DNA of 45,842 bases from an uncultured Saprospiraceae bacterium. GTDB lineage: Bacteria; Bacteroidota; Bacteroidia; Chitinophagales; Saprospiraceae. The stretch spans positions 1-45,842 of the forward strand of contig CALDYJ010000016.1 in NCBI GenBank assembly GCA_937941095.1. The letters run 5' to 3'. Each line of letters opens with the position of its first letter. Position 1 is the first letter of the stretch. A model generated the notes under the pieces. It searched no databases and was not told the origin of the DNA. It saw only the letters and a program-made list of their open reading frames with translations. Positions 34,895 to 44,421 of this stretch are shown here, one piece after another. Both the position numbers and the translations under genes were made by a program.

Positions 34895-37800
34895 CAATTT
34901 TTACATTATCGTCATATACCCTATCAATTAAAATTCTCAATGGATCAATAGCAGCTTTTGCTGGAGCTTGATCCAATGTAAAATTCAAAGTAGTATTTTC
35001 TTTATCAATGAATATTCTTTCTTTATAAATCAGTTCCTTCTCTTCACTAGTTTTATAAAAACCTACGTCTATCCAATCATTGATAGGAACATCTATTACT
35101 TCACCTTGTTCATCAGCTTTGTTTTTCTTTGCGATGATTTCAAGAGTGATTTCATAAATATCGGAAGTCAATTTTTTATAATTAGCTTCCATCATTCTAA
35201 GGTCATAAAGTGTAATTTCTTCAAACCAATCCTTAATCAAATATTGTAAGGAATCTGGCACCTGAGGCGTTAAATAACGCATGAAATCATTACTGGTTGG
35301 ATAAGGTGGTTCTTGATACCTGTATTCCTCTAGAAAACCTCTCAAGGCTGCATTAACCTTATCTTCTCCAATAAAATCTTGTAAGGCATACAAAATAACA
35401 GAACCTTTTCCATAGTGGATATGACCTTGATTTTCGACTTTATGTAAAGGCAATTCCTTATCGCTTTCTCTCGACCTTCCTCTTAGGTATCGGTTCATAT
35501 CATATTTTAAAAAGTCTTTCATATCCAATGGACTTGTTTCTCTTTTCATAACCATCAGAGAAGAATATTCTGCAAAACTTTCACTCAACATGGTTGCTCC
35601 TTGCATATTTGCACCTACTACTTGATGTGCCCAATATTGGTGTGCCATTTCATGTGCAATGACTGCGTCAATAACATTATTTTTATGTTCGCCTTCTTTT
35701 TCTTCTAGGTCAATAATAAAACCAAAGGATTCGGAATATGGCATGGTACCCGGAAAAGCCTGAGCAAAATTTTGATACCTTGGAAATTCTATTATTCTAG
35801 CTTGCTTGTGATAATAAGGTCCAAAGTGATCGGTATAATATTCTAGAGACTTTTGAATAGCATCTAGCATTCTTTCTACGTTTATTTCATGCCCTTTGTG
35901 GTAATAAACTTCCAAATCTATTCCATTCCACTTTCTTGTTGCTAATTCATATTTAGCTGAAATAAAAGAGTAAAAATTCTGAGAAGGATGATCTAATTTA
36001 TAGTGTGCATGTCTTCTTCCATTTTCAATCTTATCCGGAGCCACTTTTGACCCAGGTGCAATCACCAATTGGTCTTCATCTGTAGAAATAAAAGATTCTA
36101 CATTTACCCAATCTGCTGAACCATTGCTTAAATAATTTTTCATACACAATTGAGAACAAGTGCTTTGAAGTTCAGGCATTCTTATTTTTTCAGGTAGTTC
36201 ATATTTTCTTCTTAAATTCTTGTCTGATATTTCATTATCACTTGCATAACCAAAAGATGCAAGTGCTGCAAAATTATTAAAGAAAGTACCATTCTTGAGA
36301 ATACTCATATTTGTCACTTCATTTTCAAAGCCTTTTTGAAAGTAGCTAGCGGTCATTTTCATTCTTAAGCTGTCACCAGGCTGCAATGGTTCGTTCAGTT
36401 TATAGCTCATAAACTCCAATCTTTCGTCTTCTAAAACCAAAGTAGCTCCTGGTATTTCAACTTTATGATTCATATCTTTAGAAAAGCTAAAGTGGAGAGT
36501 ATCAATGGCTGTTTGGTTTTTATTTTTTACAAGTAAATCTGATTCTATAGTTGTTCCTCTTTTAGAAGGGAAAATTTCAATAGTATAAACGATGTCTGTT
36601 ATGCTAGGCAGTAAAGCATTTTCGTATTTTTTGTATTTCTTTTCATAATCAACTTGTAGGCCTTCAACTTCTGAATTTGACTTATAAGTGTTTAAAACCT
36701 GTGTGTTGTAGAAAACAAATCCAGCAACACCAATCCAAGCGACACTAAAGAATCCTAAGGCGCCATAGTATGATGTACTTAATGATTTTCTACTAATTGC
36801 AAATCTATCTTTGATTTTATTGTTCATGCCTCTCGGCCAAAATAAGCCAGCTAAGATCAACGCTACTACACCGAATAATAACCAATAAGCAGAAAACCAA
36901 TAGTGACCAGTCAAACCTGGCCCAAAACCATTCATGTCTGAATATTCAGTTGCTGGAGTTTCACCCATGATTAACATGTTGCTGTCTATTTCAAAAATAT
37001 TGGAAATTACATCCAATAAAAATATGAGCATCACAGAAATAAAATAACCGATGTATTTTTGATTGACAATGACTTGAATAAAAACTAAAATGCAACTCCA
37101 CATTAGATACCTTACAAAACCACCCATCATAAAATCAGAAAAATACAAACCTAATTCATAATTGGTATAGCCATTTGCTGTTTGAAATAATATGCCTACA
37201 ACAATCAAGATCATATGGATGATGGATCCTATTAGCGCCAAAGAAACCGTTTTAGCAATTAAGGAGACCACGGAATTATGCCTTGTGCCATCGATGACTT
37301 CATTGATGTGAGCATCTCTATCCCTCCACACTAACTCACCGCTAAAAAAGACCAAAAGAATAATGACAAATAACATAGACATGGCATTAATCTGATCCAG
37401 CATTTTGTAAGTCACCGGATAAGACTTCAGACCAAAGTATTCAAAGCCCCCAGATAAATTTGCAATTAACAAAACAATAGCAAATAAAATCAAGATAATG
37501 AAAACAGCATTTTTAATAATTGAAAGAAAATTAATCTTAAAGAAGCTTAAAAAATGTACCCAAGTATTATTATTACTAGATGTACTAATCATAGGTTTCT
37601 CCAAGATCTTTAAGGCTGCATCGTTAGTTGTGGCTTTTGCTTTTTTTACTTTTTTATTTTTTGTAGAAAAAGAAAAAGTAAAGTAAGAAAGCATCAAAAT
37701 CACAAAGCCCACTAGAGACCAGATGATTCTGTTTTTTAGAACCAATCCAGTAAATGAAGGTGCAATGGTATTTTTTTCAAATGGTGTATAATATTGAATG

Positions 37801-38468
37801 GCTGTATCGTAAGTAGAAACAGCAAAGATGTCTAGAAGCGAAGCCATTTCTTTATTGTCCATATCACTAGCAAAATTTAATGCTGTTATATAGGCTACAA
37901 TAATAAGTAATGTTCCCACAAAAGAAATGATTGTACTTTTGAATCTAGTAGCTAATCCAAAAATTATCGCTCCTGCAATAAACATATTTGGAACAACAAA
38001 AATAAAGTATGTACTTAGGAATGATTTCCAAGGTGTCGGCCCAACCCGCTCTGGCCCAATCCAATTGAAAGCTGGCCCTATTACACCTCCTAAGGTGAAA
38101 GCTAAATATACGCCAAGCATCACTAAGGTAGACAATAACCAAGCACCACAGAATCTTCCAAAAAAATACCCTGGCTTACTTAAGGAAGTTGTAAATAAAA
38201 TTTCATTAAACTTGTGCTTATGGTCTCTTAAAGCAGCATTATTAAAAAATGCCGTTGCAAATAAAAGACCAAATATATTTAAGACGGTTATGTACAATGC
38301 CACAACCGTCGGTGCATTTTTCTTTACATCTCCAACAGTTCCTCCAATCACTACATTGTCACTTACAACAGCTCCAAAGACTAGCAAGCCAACAATAAAC
38401 ATAAAGATGTAGATCATTGGTCTTTTGAGAGAGGTAAAAACTTCTTTTTTGAAAAATTCGGCAAACAT
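34878..38468 (-). CDS. ABC-2 permease fused to M1-family aminopeptidase
   Basis: A 1196-residue fusion. Residues 1-~600 contain two ABC-2-type permease sets of about six helices each. A linking helix (FFSVAWIGVAGFVFYN) leads to a periplasmic M1-type peptidase. The zinc site is HEMAH (H939, E940, H943) with the third ligand E963 in MLSESFAEY, 19 residues after the second His; from memory this spacing is normal for this clade. The fusion is a recognised Bacteroidota/Proteobacteria family ('ABC transporter permease/M1 family aminopeptidase'). The ATPase is the upstream gene, 60 bp away in the same operon. It may couple peptide release to transport or serve as an energised peptidase; the substrate is unknown. 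Confidence 0.92.
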   Translation of the reverse strand: MFAEFFKKEVFTSLKRPMIYIFMFIVGLLVFGAVVSDNVVIGGTVGDVKKNAPTVVALYITVLNIFGLLFATAFFNNAALRDHKHKFNEILFTTSLSKPGYFFGRFCGAWLLSTLVMLGVYLAFTLGGVIGPAFNWIGPERVGPTPWKSFLSTYFIFVVPNMFIAGAIIFGLATRFKSTIISFVGTLLIIVAYITALNFASDMDNKEMASLLDIFAVSTYDTAIQYYTPFEKNTIAPSFTGLVLKNRIIWSLVGFVILMLSYFTFSFSTKNKKVKKAKATTNDAALKILEKPMISTSSNNNTWVHFLSFFKINFLSIIKNAVFIILILFAIVLLIANLSGGFEYFGLKSYPVTYKMLDQINAMSMLFVIILLVFFSGELVWRDRDAHINEVIDGTRHNSVVSLIAKTVSLALIGSIIHMILIVVGILFQTANGYTNYELGLYFSDFMMGGFVRYLMWSCILVFIQVIVNQKYIGYFISVMLIFLLDVISNIFEIDSNMLIMGETPATEYSDMNGFGPGLTGHYWFSAYWLLFGVVALILAGLFWPRGMNNKIKDRFAISRKSLSTSYYGALGFFSVAWIGVAGFVFYNTQVLNTYKSNSEVEGLQVDYEKKYKKYENALLPSITDIVYTIEIFPSKRGTTIESDLLVKNKNQTAIDTLHFSFSKDMNHKVEIPGATLVLEDERLEFMSYKLNEPLQPGDSLRMKMTASYFQKGFENEVTNMSILKNGTFFNNFAALASFGYASDNEISDKNLRRKYELPEKIRMPELQSTCSQLCMKNYLSNGSADWVNVESFISTDEDQLVIAPGSKVAPDKIENGRRHAHYKLDHPSQNFYSFISAKYELATRKWNGIDLEVYYHKGHEINVERMLDAIQKSLEYYTDHFGPYYHKQARIIEFPRYQNFAQAFPGTMPYSESFGFIIDLEEKEGEHKNNVIDAVIAHEMAHQYWAHQVVGANMQGATMLSESFAEYSSLMVMKRETSPLDMKDFLKYDMNRYLRGRSRESDKELPLHKVENQGHIHYGKGSVILYALQDFIGEDKVNAALRGFLEEYRYQEPPYPTSNDFMRYLTPQVPDSLQYLIKDWFEEITLYDLRMMEANYKKLTSDIYEITLEIIAKKNKADEQGEVIDVPINDWIDVGFYKTSEEKELIYKERIFIDKENTTLNFTLDQAPAKAAIDPLRILIDRVYDDNVKIVSEGE

Positions 38469-38528
38469 AATATTAGGGTATTAGATTAAGATCTTGGATT
38501 TTATACAAATTCAAACATTCAAAATTGT

Positions 38529-39401
38529 TTATCGGTAGTGAATTTCTTTGAAAAAGACATCTTCCAAGTTAGGTTCTACATTTACAAAACCTTCTCCAGG
38601 ATTGGCATCTTCTAAGATGTGAATTTGTGGTTTGCCTGCAACCATTTTATCTGAGATAACTTTATACATTTTTCTGTAATGATCCTTTTCAGATCTATCA
38701 ATTGATTTACGCCAAATTTTACCGTTTAGAGATGAAATAGCATCTGCAGGTTTTCCATTATAGACTATTTCTCCAAAATTCATGATGGCCATGTCTGTGC
38801 ATAATTCTTTGACATCATCTACAATGTGTGTAGACAGTATTACTATGACCTCTTCTCCTACTTCTGCCAATAAGTTGTGAAATCTGTTTCTTTCTCCTGG
38901 ATCTAAGCCAGCTGTTGGTTCATCAACAATAATTAATTTTGGATCGCCGATTAATGCTTGTGCAATGCCCACTCTTTGTTTCATACCGCCTGAAAAACCT
39001 TTTACGCTTTTATTTCTTTCATTGAAAAGATTTACTTTCTGCAATAAATAATTAACTAATTCTTTTCGTTCTCCGCCATTAGTAATACCTTTTAACACAG
39101 CAATGTGATCTAACAATTGACTTGCGGTAATACGTGGATAAACCCCAAATTCTTGAGGCAAGTAACCTAAGATTGCCCTAACTTTATCAGGTTCGTTTAG
39201 AACATCAATATCATTTAAAAAAGCAGAACCTCCATCGGCTTCTTGCAAGGTTGCTAAGGTTCTCATTAGAGAAGATTTTCCAGCACCATTAGGACCAAGG
39301 AGTCCAAACATTCCTGTAGTGATTTCTAAATTTACATCTACTAATGCCTTTGTACCATTGGGATAAGTCTTACTAAGCTGGTTAATTTTCAGATGGCTCA
39401 T
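38529..39401 (-). CDS. ABC transporter ATP-binding protein
   Basis: A 290-residue cytosolic ATPase. Walker A is GPNGAGKSS (36-44), the Q-loop is in GYLPQEFGVYP, the signature is GFSGGMKQR, Walker B is LIIVDEPTAGLDP, and the H-loop is in LSTHIVDDV. Of CcmA/NatA type (exporters with ABC-2 permeases). The C-terminal ~60 residues end LEDVFFKEIHYR, typical of these subunits. First gene of the operon with the permease/M1 fusion, which supplies both membrane halves; the ATPase would act as a homodimer. Confidence 0.95.
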   Translation of the reverse strand: MSHLKINQLSKTYPNGTKALVDVNLEITTGMFGLLGPNGAGKSSLMRTLATLQEADGGSAFLNDIDVLNEPDKVRAILGYLPQEFGVYPRITASQLLDHIAVLKGITNGGERKELVNYLLQKVNLFNERNKSVKGFSGGMKQRVGIAQALIGDPKLIIVDEPTAGLDPGERNRFHNLLAEVGEEVIVILSTHIVDDVKELCTDMAIMNFGEIVYNGKPADAISSLNGKIWRKSIDRSEKDHYRKMYKVISDKMVAGKPQIHILEDANPGEGFVNVEPNLEDVFFKEIHYR

Positions 39402-39595
39402 ACTTGATTTTTTTATTTAAGCAAATATGAAGATTCTTCTTGGAAAGAATACATTTAAATAGGCGAATATTGTTTATTCATCGATTAAAATAAAAAGTGG
39501 GTCTTTTTAAAGTGCTAAATTAACCGAATATGAAATAAAAGCTACCGAATTTAAAAACGGTGATCTCTGGTAAGGGGTTTTAGGGAGGATTCGCT

Positions 39596-39628
39596 AGGTT
39601 TACTAAACCTTGGAGGTTTAGTAAACCT
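39596..39628. repeat. 15-bp inverted repeat built of two near-palindromes
   Basis: AGGTTTACTAAACCT (39596-39610) and its exact reverse complement (39614-39628) are separated by TGG. Each arm is itself almost palindromic, so several cruciform or hairpin states are possible. No T run follows, and it sits in the 275-bp intergenic region 39402-39676, which otherwise holds no gene. It may be a REP-like dispersed element or an operator; other copies were not seen in this window. Confidence 0.6.
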
Positions 39629-39676
39629 GTTGATTCCATCAAGATAAAGGTAGTTTTATTGGCTCGTTATCAACAT

Positions 39677-41839
39677 TTAAAAACTAGGCGTATATCCCAT
39701 ATTCTCCCAACAAAAAGAATACAAGTCCGCTGTTAAATCTATTCTTTGACTTAAAGAAACTGAACCGTGACCCGCATTCGTTTGGATTCGAATCATTACT
39801 GGATTTGGGCCATCATGCATTTCTTGTAAAGTAGCAGCAAATTTAAAGGAATGTGCAGGTACTACTCTATCATCGTGATCTGCAGTAGTTACCAATGTCG
39901 CTGGATAAGCTGTTCCTTTTTTCAAAGCATGCACAGGAGAATAGTTTCTTAAGTACTTAAACATCTCAGGACTGTCTTCAGCAGTTCCATAGTCTGTAGC
40001 CCATCCTGCGCCGGCTGTAAAAGTATGGTATCTCAACATATCCATTACTCCAACAGCTGGTAAAGCTACTTTTGCTAAATCAGGTCGCTGACACATTGTA
40101 GCACCTACCAACAAGCCTCCATTTGATCCTCCGGCAATTGCTAAGTAATCAGAAGAAGTGTATCCATTAGTTTTTAACCATTCAGCTGCAGCAATAAAAT
40201 CATCAAATACATTTTGTTTTTGCATTTGAGTTCCTGCCTTATGCCATTTTTCTCCATATTCTCCTCCCCCTCTAAGATTTGGTTGCGCATACACACCTCC
40301 TTGCTCTAACCATGCTAATCTCGAAGCGGAAAACCTTGGCGTTAAACTAATGTTGAAGCCTCCATAAGCGTATAAGTAAGTTGGGTTTTTTCCATCCATC
40401 TTAATCCCTTTCTTATGAGTGATAAACATAGGAACCTTTGTACCATCTTTACTGGAATAAAAAATTTGTTTTGTTTCGAACAAATTTGGATCAAAATCAA
40501 TTTTTGGCTGAACGTGCAATGTTGATGTGCCAGATTCAATGTCATATTTATAAATGGTGTTTGGGAATAAAAAAGAAGAAAAACCGTAATAAAAATCTTT
40601 GTCTGACTTCTTTGCCCCAAAACCTCCTGCTGAACCTATACCAGGTAATTCTATGTCTCTCACTAATTCACCTTTCATATTGTATTGCTTAACAGCTGTC
40701 TTTGCATCAACTAAGTAATTTGCAAAAATATATCCTCCACCAGTTCCAACTCTTAAGACATTTTCTGTTTCAGGAATTACATCTTTCCAATTTGCTTTTG
40801 ATGGATCCTTAATGTTGACTGAAACCAACCTATAATTCGGTGCATCAATATTTGTGCTTAAAAAGAAGGTAGTCCCATTATTCTCTTCATATGAAGTGTC
40901 TGAAGTATAATCATCATCCAAGTATTTAAATTCTCCATCAGAATCAATTGGTCTTACCATAAGTACATTCCCACTTGTACTCTTTGCTCCCGAAATAATT
41001 AAGTATTTATTATCTTCAGTAACGAAACCGTAAAGGTATCTGTTGGGTTGTTTTTCACCTCCATAAATTAATTTATCTTGACTTTGATCAGTACCTAGCT
41101 TGTGATAAAATAATTTATGAAATTGAGTTTTTCCTGATAAAGCAGATCCTTCTTTTGGTTTATCATAGCTGCTGTAGTAGAATCCTTCGTTTCCTTTCCA
41201 TGATAATCCTGAAAATTTAATGTCAACGATTGTATCTCCTACCATCTCCATGCTTTGTGTATTGATGACAATAACTTTTCTCCAATCTGAGCCTCCTTCC
41301 GAAATTGAATAGGCTAATAATGATCCATCTTCAGTAAATGACATGCCGCTAAGCCCTGTGGTACCATCGCTTGAAAATTTATTAGGATCCAAAAATACTT
41401 CAGCAGCATCTTCAGAACCAATTTTACTCCTGTAACAAATACTGTGATCCTGGAGTCCATCATTTTTATAGAAGTACTCATAATTTCCTTCTTTAAAAGG
41501 TGCAGATACTTTTTCATAATCTAACAGCTCATTAATCCTTTTCTTTAAGGATTCTCTGAAAGGAATATTATCCAAAAAACCAAAGGTGACTTTGTTTTGT
41601 GCCTTTACCCAAGCTGCAGTTTCTTCAGATCGATCATCTTCTAACCATCTGTATGGATCGGGGACATCTATACCGTGATAACTATCTGTGTGATCAATTT
41701 TAGTCGTTTCAGGATAACTATATTTTGGCATTACGGGCAAAGCCACCTCCTTTTTAGGTGTTTCAACTTGGATTGCTTTAGGTGTACAAGCGAAAAGTAG
41801 CAAAGCCAAAAATAATAAGGGTAGAAATTGGTTCTTCAT
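39677..41839 (-). CDS. Prolyl oligopeptidase (S9A) lipoprotein
   Basis: A 720-residue serine peptidase cleaving after proline in short peptides. The signal peptide ends in a lipobox (LLLFAC), so it is predicted to be periplasmic and lipid-anchored. The N-terminal seven-bladed propeller starts after DPYRWLEDDRSEET, the classical S9A start, and spans about 115-445. The alpha/beta-hydrolase domain carries S572 (GGSNGG), the Asp of DHDDRVVP (656/657) and H691 (NAGHG). YAYGGFNISLTPRFS is the usual oxyanion/hinge strand. Length matches the family. It stands alone, divergent from the TPR kinase. Confidence 0.95.
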   Translation of the reverse strand: MKNQFLPLLFLALLLFACTPKAIQVETPKKEVALPVMPKYSYPETTKIDHTDSYHGIDVPDPYRWLEDDRSEETAAWVKAQNKVTFGFLDNIPFRESLKKRINELLDYEKVSAPFKEGNYEYFYKNDGLQDHSICYRSKIGSEDAAEVFLDPNKFSSDGTTGLSGMSFTEDGSLLAYSISEGGSDWRKVIVINTQSMEMVGDTIVDIKFSGLSWKGNEGFYYSSYDKPKEGSALSGKTQFHKLFYHKLGTDQSQDKLIYGGEKQPNRYLYGFVTEDNKYLIISGAKSTSGNVLMVRPIDSDGEFKYLDDDYTSDTSYEENNGTTFFLSTNIDAPNYRLVSVNIKDPSKANWKDVIPETENVLRVGTGGGYIFANYLVDAKTAVKQYNMKGELVRDIELPGIGSAGGFGAKKSDKDFYYGFSSFLFPNTIYKYDIESGTSTLHVQPKIDFDPNLFETKQIFYSSKDGTKVPMFITHKKGIKMDGKNPTYLYAYGGFNISLTPRFSASRLAWLEQGGVYAQPNLRGGGEYGEKWHKAGTQMQKQNVFDDFIAAAEWLKTNGYTSSDYLAIAGGSNGGLLVGATMCQRPDLAKVALPAVGVMDMLRYHTFTAGAGWATDYGTAEDSPEMFKYLRNYSPVHALKKGTAYPATLVTTADHDDRVVPAHSFKFAATLQEMHDGPNPVMIRIQTNAGHGSVSLSQRIDLTADLYSFCWENMGYTPSF

Positions 41840-42047
41840 TATGTTAATTTAATTTGATTTCCAATGCCTGTAAATATAGATAAATGGTCTGTTTTATTTA
41901 CAAAGAGATTGTTAAGAGCTACCATTTTATCGTAAGATTTATTTAAATATTGGCGCTAATTATCGTCTTAAATGGCATGATCCTTTAATTTTTATTATAT
42001 TTAGAATACCCAAACATCTTTAAGCAAACAACCTTAAAGGTATCCAA

Positions 42048-44363
42048 ATGATTAAATCTCTGAACAAGCTGCTTGCAGTAGCTCTGTTATTTATAACAAT
42101 ATCTGAGTATTGTTCCGCTCGGAACAAATCAACAGTCAGAGATTCTTTGCTACAAATTCTCAATATTAGTGAATCTCCACTCGAAAAATACAACACCTAC
42201 GTTAAGCTTATTCCAACTTGTTCTGTAAAAGAACAAACGAACGCCTTGAGTTATAAGAATCAGGCTATGATCTTATCAGAATTGTTAGAAGATGACTCTC
42301 TATATTTAAACGCCATCTATCAATTTTCAAGATGGAATGAAAAATTATTTCTATATGATCAAAGTATTGAATCATCTATCTTGCTGAAGGAAAATGCAAA
42401 GCAAAAGAACCATTTGTTTTTTTTAGCAAAAAGTCATGAATCTCTAGGTTTCTCTTATAAAGCCAAAGCAGATTTTGAAAAATCCACTTACCATTATAAT
42501 GAATGCATTGTACTTTTAGAAAAAAGTCCTTTCGTAGACTTTTTTATCAATTGTAAGATCCAATCTGCTGGTTTAAAAAGAATAACAGGTGAAATAGAAG
42601 AAGCAGAACGTATATGCTTAGAAGTATTGGAAAATGCTGAGCAGAGAAGTAAATATGAAAACCTTCGCTTATTATATAACATCCTGGGGCGAATAAACAG
42701 GGGCCAAGGTAAATATGATAAAGCGAAATACTATTATGAACTTGGTGTAAAAACAGCCATTCAAAACAATGATGTTGCAGCAGCCGGTGTGGGCTACAAT
42801 AATCTAGGTAACATCGCTCAAACAAGAGCAGAATTTAGTGGAGCAATAGAATATTATACTGAATCATTAAAATTGAGGGAAAATACAAATGACAAAAAAG
42901 GCATAGCCATTTGTTATGTAAACATTGGCACCGTATACCTGGACATTAATCAACTTCAAAAAGCTGAAGAAAACATATTACGTGGAATCGAAATCGCTAA
43001 ACAAATTCAATACAATATATTTTTACCCTTTGCCTATTCAAAATTGTCCAACATTGCCCTAGAAAGAAAAGACTATGATAAAAGTTTAGCTTGGGTAGAA
43101 AAATCGCTTGAGCTTAGTATGCAGAATAATCATTATAAAGGAAAGGTGACGGCTTATATTACGATGGCAGACGTATATAAAGCTAAAGGCGACTATAAAA
43201 ATACATTTAAGTATTGCATAAAAGCTTTGAAGCTTGCAGAAGAAAAAGAATTTAAAAAAGAAATTTCTTCTTGTCTCGTCATTTTGGGAGAAAGTATTCA
43301 AAAGATCGAGTCTTCACAAAACCCTATAGATCAAATTGAATTATACAACATGACAGGTCTTCAATCAGATGAGATTGAAAGTCTTTTAATTAAATCAAAA
43401 AATATAGCATTTGAAATTAAAAATTTCGAAAACATTGTCAATTCTCTTTTGGCTTTAAAACTTTATTATAAAAACATTGGAGATTTAAAAAATCAACTAT
43501 TCATAACTGACACTTATATGTTATATCGAGACAGCCTGTTTAACCAAAATAGAAGCGAAGCCTTAGCGGAATCAGAAACAAAATTTAAAACCGCGGAGAA
43601 AGAAAAAGAAATATTGGTCCTACAAAAGGAAAATGAACTTCAGGCTATTTCTGCAAAATATGCACGAAACAATTTCATTGGCATTGGATTACTTTTATTA
43701 TTGGTTGGATCAACATGGATCTACCATCTATATTCTCAAAATAAAATTAAAAGAGAAAAACAAATTAATACATTAAGAACAAAAATATCAAGTGATTTAC
43801 ATGATGATGTTGGTTCTATTCTTACAGGACTTTCCATGCAGTCTGAAATATTAGAGTATAGATCTACTGGTGATGAAAAAGAGAAAGCCAAAGAAATTGG
43901 AAACTTAGCAAAATCTGCTATGTCAAGAATGAGAGATGCAGTCTGGGCCATGGATGCCAGAAAAGACAACTGGGAAAGCCTCTTAATCCGAATGTTTGAA
44001 TTTGGCCAAGAACATATAGTGAGCAATAATATTCAATTTGAATTAAAGCATGAAAACATTGATTTAGCAAAAAACATTGAATCTGAAATTCGACAAAACC
44101 TCTATTTGATTTTTAAAGAAGCACTTACCAATGTTTTAAAACACTCTAATGCTGATCGTGTAATTATCAATATCAGCAATCGCTTAGATGGTTTTAGTAT
44201 GGAAATTCTTGATAATGGACGATTTGAAGAAAAAGAATATAAAACTTCAGGCCTAGGAACGGATAACATGAAAATGAGAGCCGATCAAATACAAGCAGAT
44301 TTATCTTTTATAAAAGAAAATGGTTTTGCAGTCATTTTAAAACGAGCATCCATAAGATCTTAA
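42048..44363 (+). CDS. TPR sensor histidine kinase (HisKA_3 type)
   Basis: A 771-residue sensor kinase with a signal sequence. About eight tetratricopeptide repeats fill residues ~60-430 (for example YNNLGNIAQTRAEFSGAIEY, AICYVNIGTVYLDINQLQKA), in the periplasm by topology. A coiled coil, one TM helix (FIGIGLLLLLVGSTWIYHLY, about 543-562), a HisKA_3 dimerisation domain with phospho-acceptor H585 (SSDLHDDVGS) and an HATPase_c domain (KEALTNVLKHS, DNGRFEEKEY, GLGTDNM) follow. The kinase is of NarX/DesK class and normally pairs with a LuxR-type response regulator. None is adjacent, so it is an orphan here. A TATATTTA element at 41996-42003 is a possible -7 site. Confidence 0.92.
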   Translation: MIKSLNKLLAVALLFITISEYCSARNKSTVRDSLLQILNISESPLEKYNTYVKLIPTCSVKEQTNALSYKNQAMILSELLEDDSLYLNAIYQFSRWNEKLFLYDQSIESSILLKENAKQKNHLFFLAKSHESLGFSYKAKADFEKSTYHYNECIVLLEKSPFVDFFINCKIQSAGLKRITGEIEEAERICLEVLENAEQRSKYENLRLLYNILGRINRGQGKYDKAKYYYELGVKTAIQNNDVAAAGVGYNNLGNIAQTRAEFSGAIEYYTESLKLRENTNDKKGIAICYVNIGTVYLDINQLQKAEENILRGIEIAKQIQYNIFLPFAYSKLSNIALERKDYDKSLAWVEKSLELSMQNNHYKGKVTAYITMADVYKAKGDYKNTFKYCIKALKLAEEKEFKKEISSCLVILGESIQKIESSQNPIDQIELYNMTGLQSDEIESLLIKSKNIAFEIKNFENIVNSLLALKLYYKNIGDLKNQLFITDTYMLYRDSLFNQNRSEALAESETKFKTAEKEKEILVLQKENELQAISAKYARNNFIGIGLLLLLVGSTWIYHLYSQNKIKREKQINTLRTKISSDLHDDVGSILTGLSMQSEILEYRSTGDEKEKAKEIGNLAKSAMSRMRDAVWAMDARKDNWESLLIRMFEFGQEHIVSNNIQFELKHENIDLAKNIESEIRQNLYLIFKEALTNVLKHSNADRVIINISNRLDGFSMEILDNGRFEEKEYKTSGLGTDNMKMRADQIQADLSFIKENGFAVILKRASIRS

Positions 44364-44364
44364 A

Positions 44365-44395
44365 AAAGAGGAAGCAATTAAATTGCTCCCTCCTT
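44365..44395. terminator. Bidirectional terminator between convergent genes
   Basis: An imperfect hairpin: AAAGAGGAAGCAAT, loop TAA, ATTGCTCCCTCCTTT, with two A-C mismatches in the stem, an A run on the left and T residues on the right. It lies between the stop codons of the kinase (44363) and the repeat-protein gene (44422). Confidence 0.6.
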
Positions 44396-44421
44396 TAATC
44401 TAAAACGTACTAAATCTTTTC

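Noticed and set aside
37927..38412. 161-codon open frame on the plus strand
   Set aside because: Entirely antisense to the membrane part of the ABC/M1 fusion; composition is that of a reversed hydrophobic gene and no start context or family match is visible.
39596..39628. Intrinsic terminator
   Set aside because: Strong stem but no T run on either strand; kept as an inverted repeat instead.
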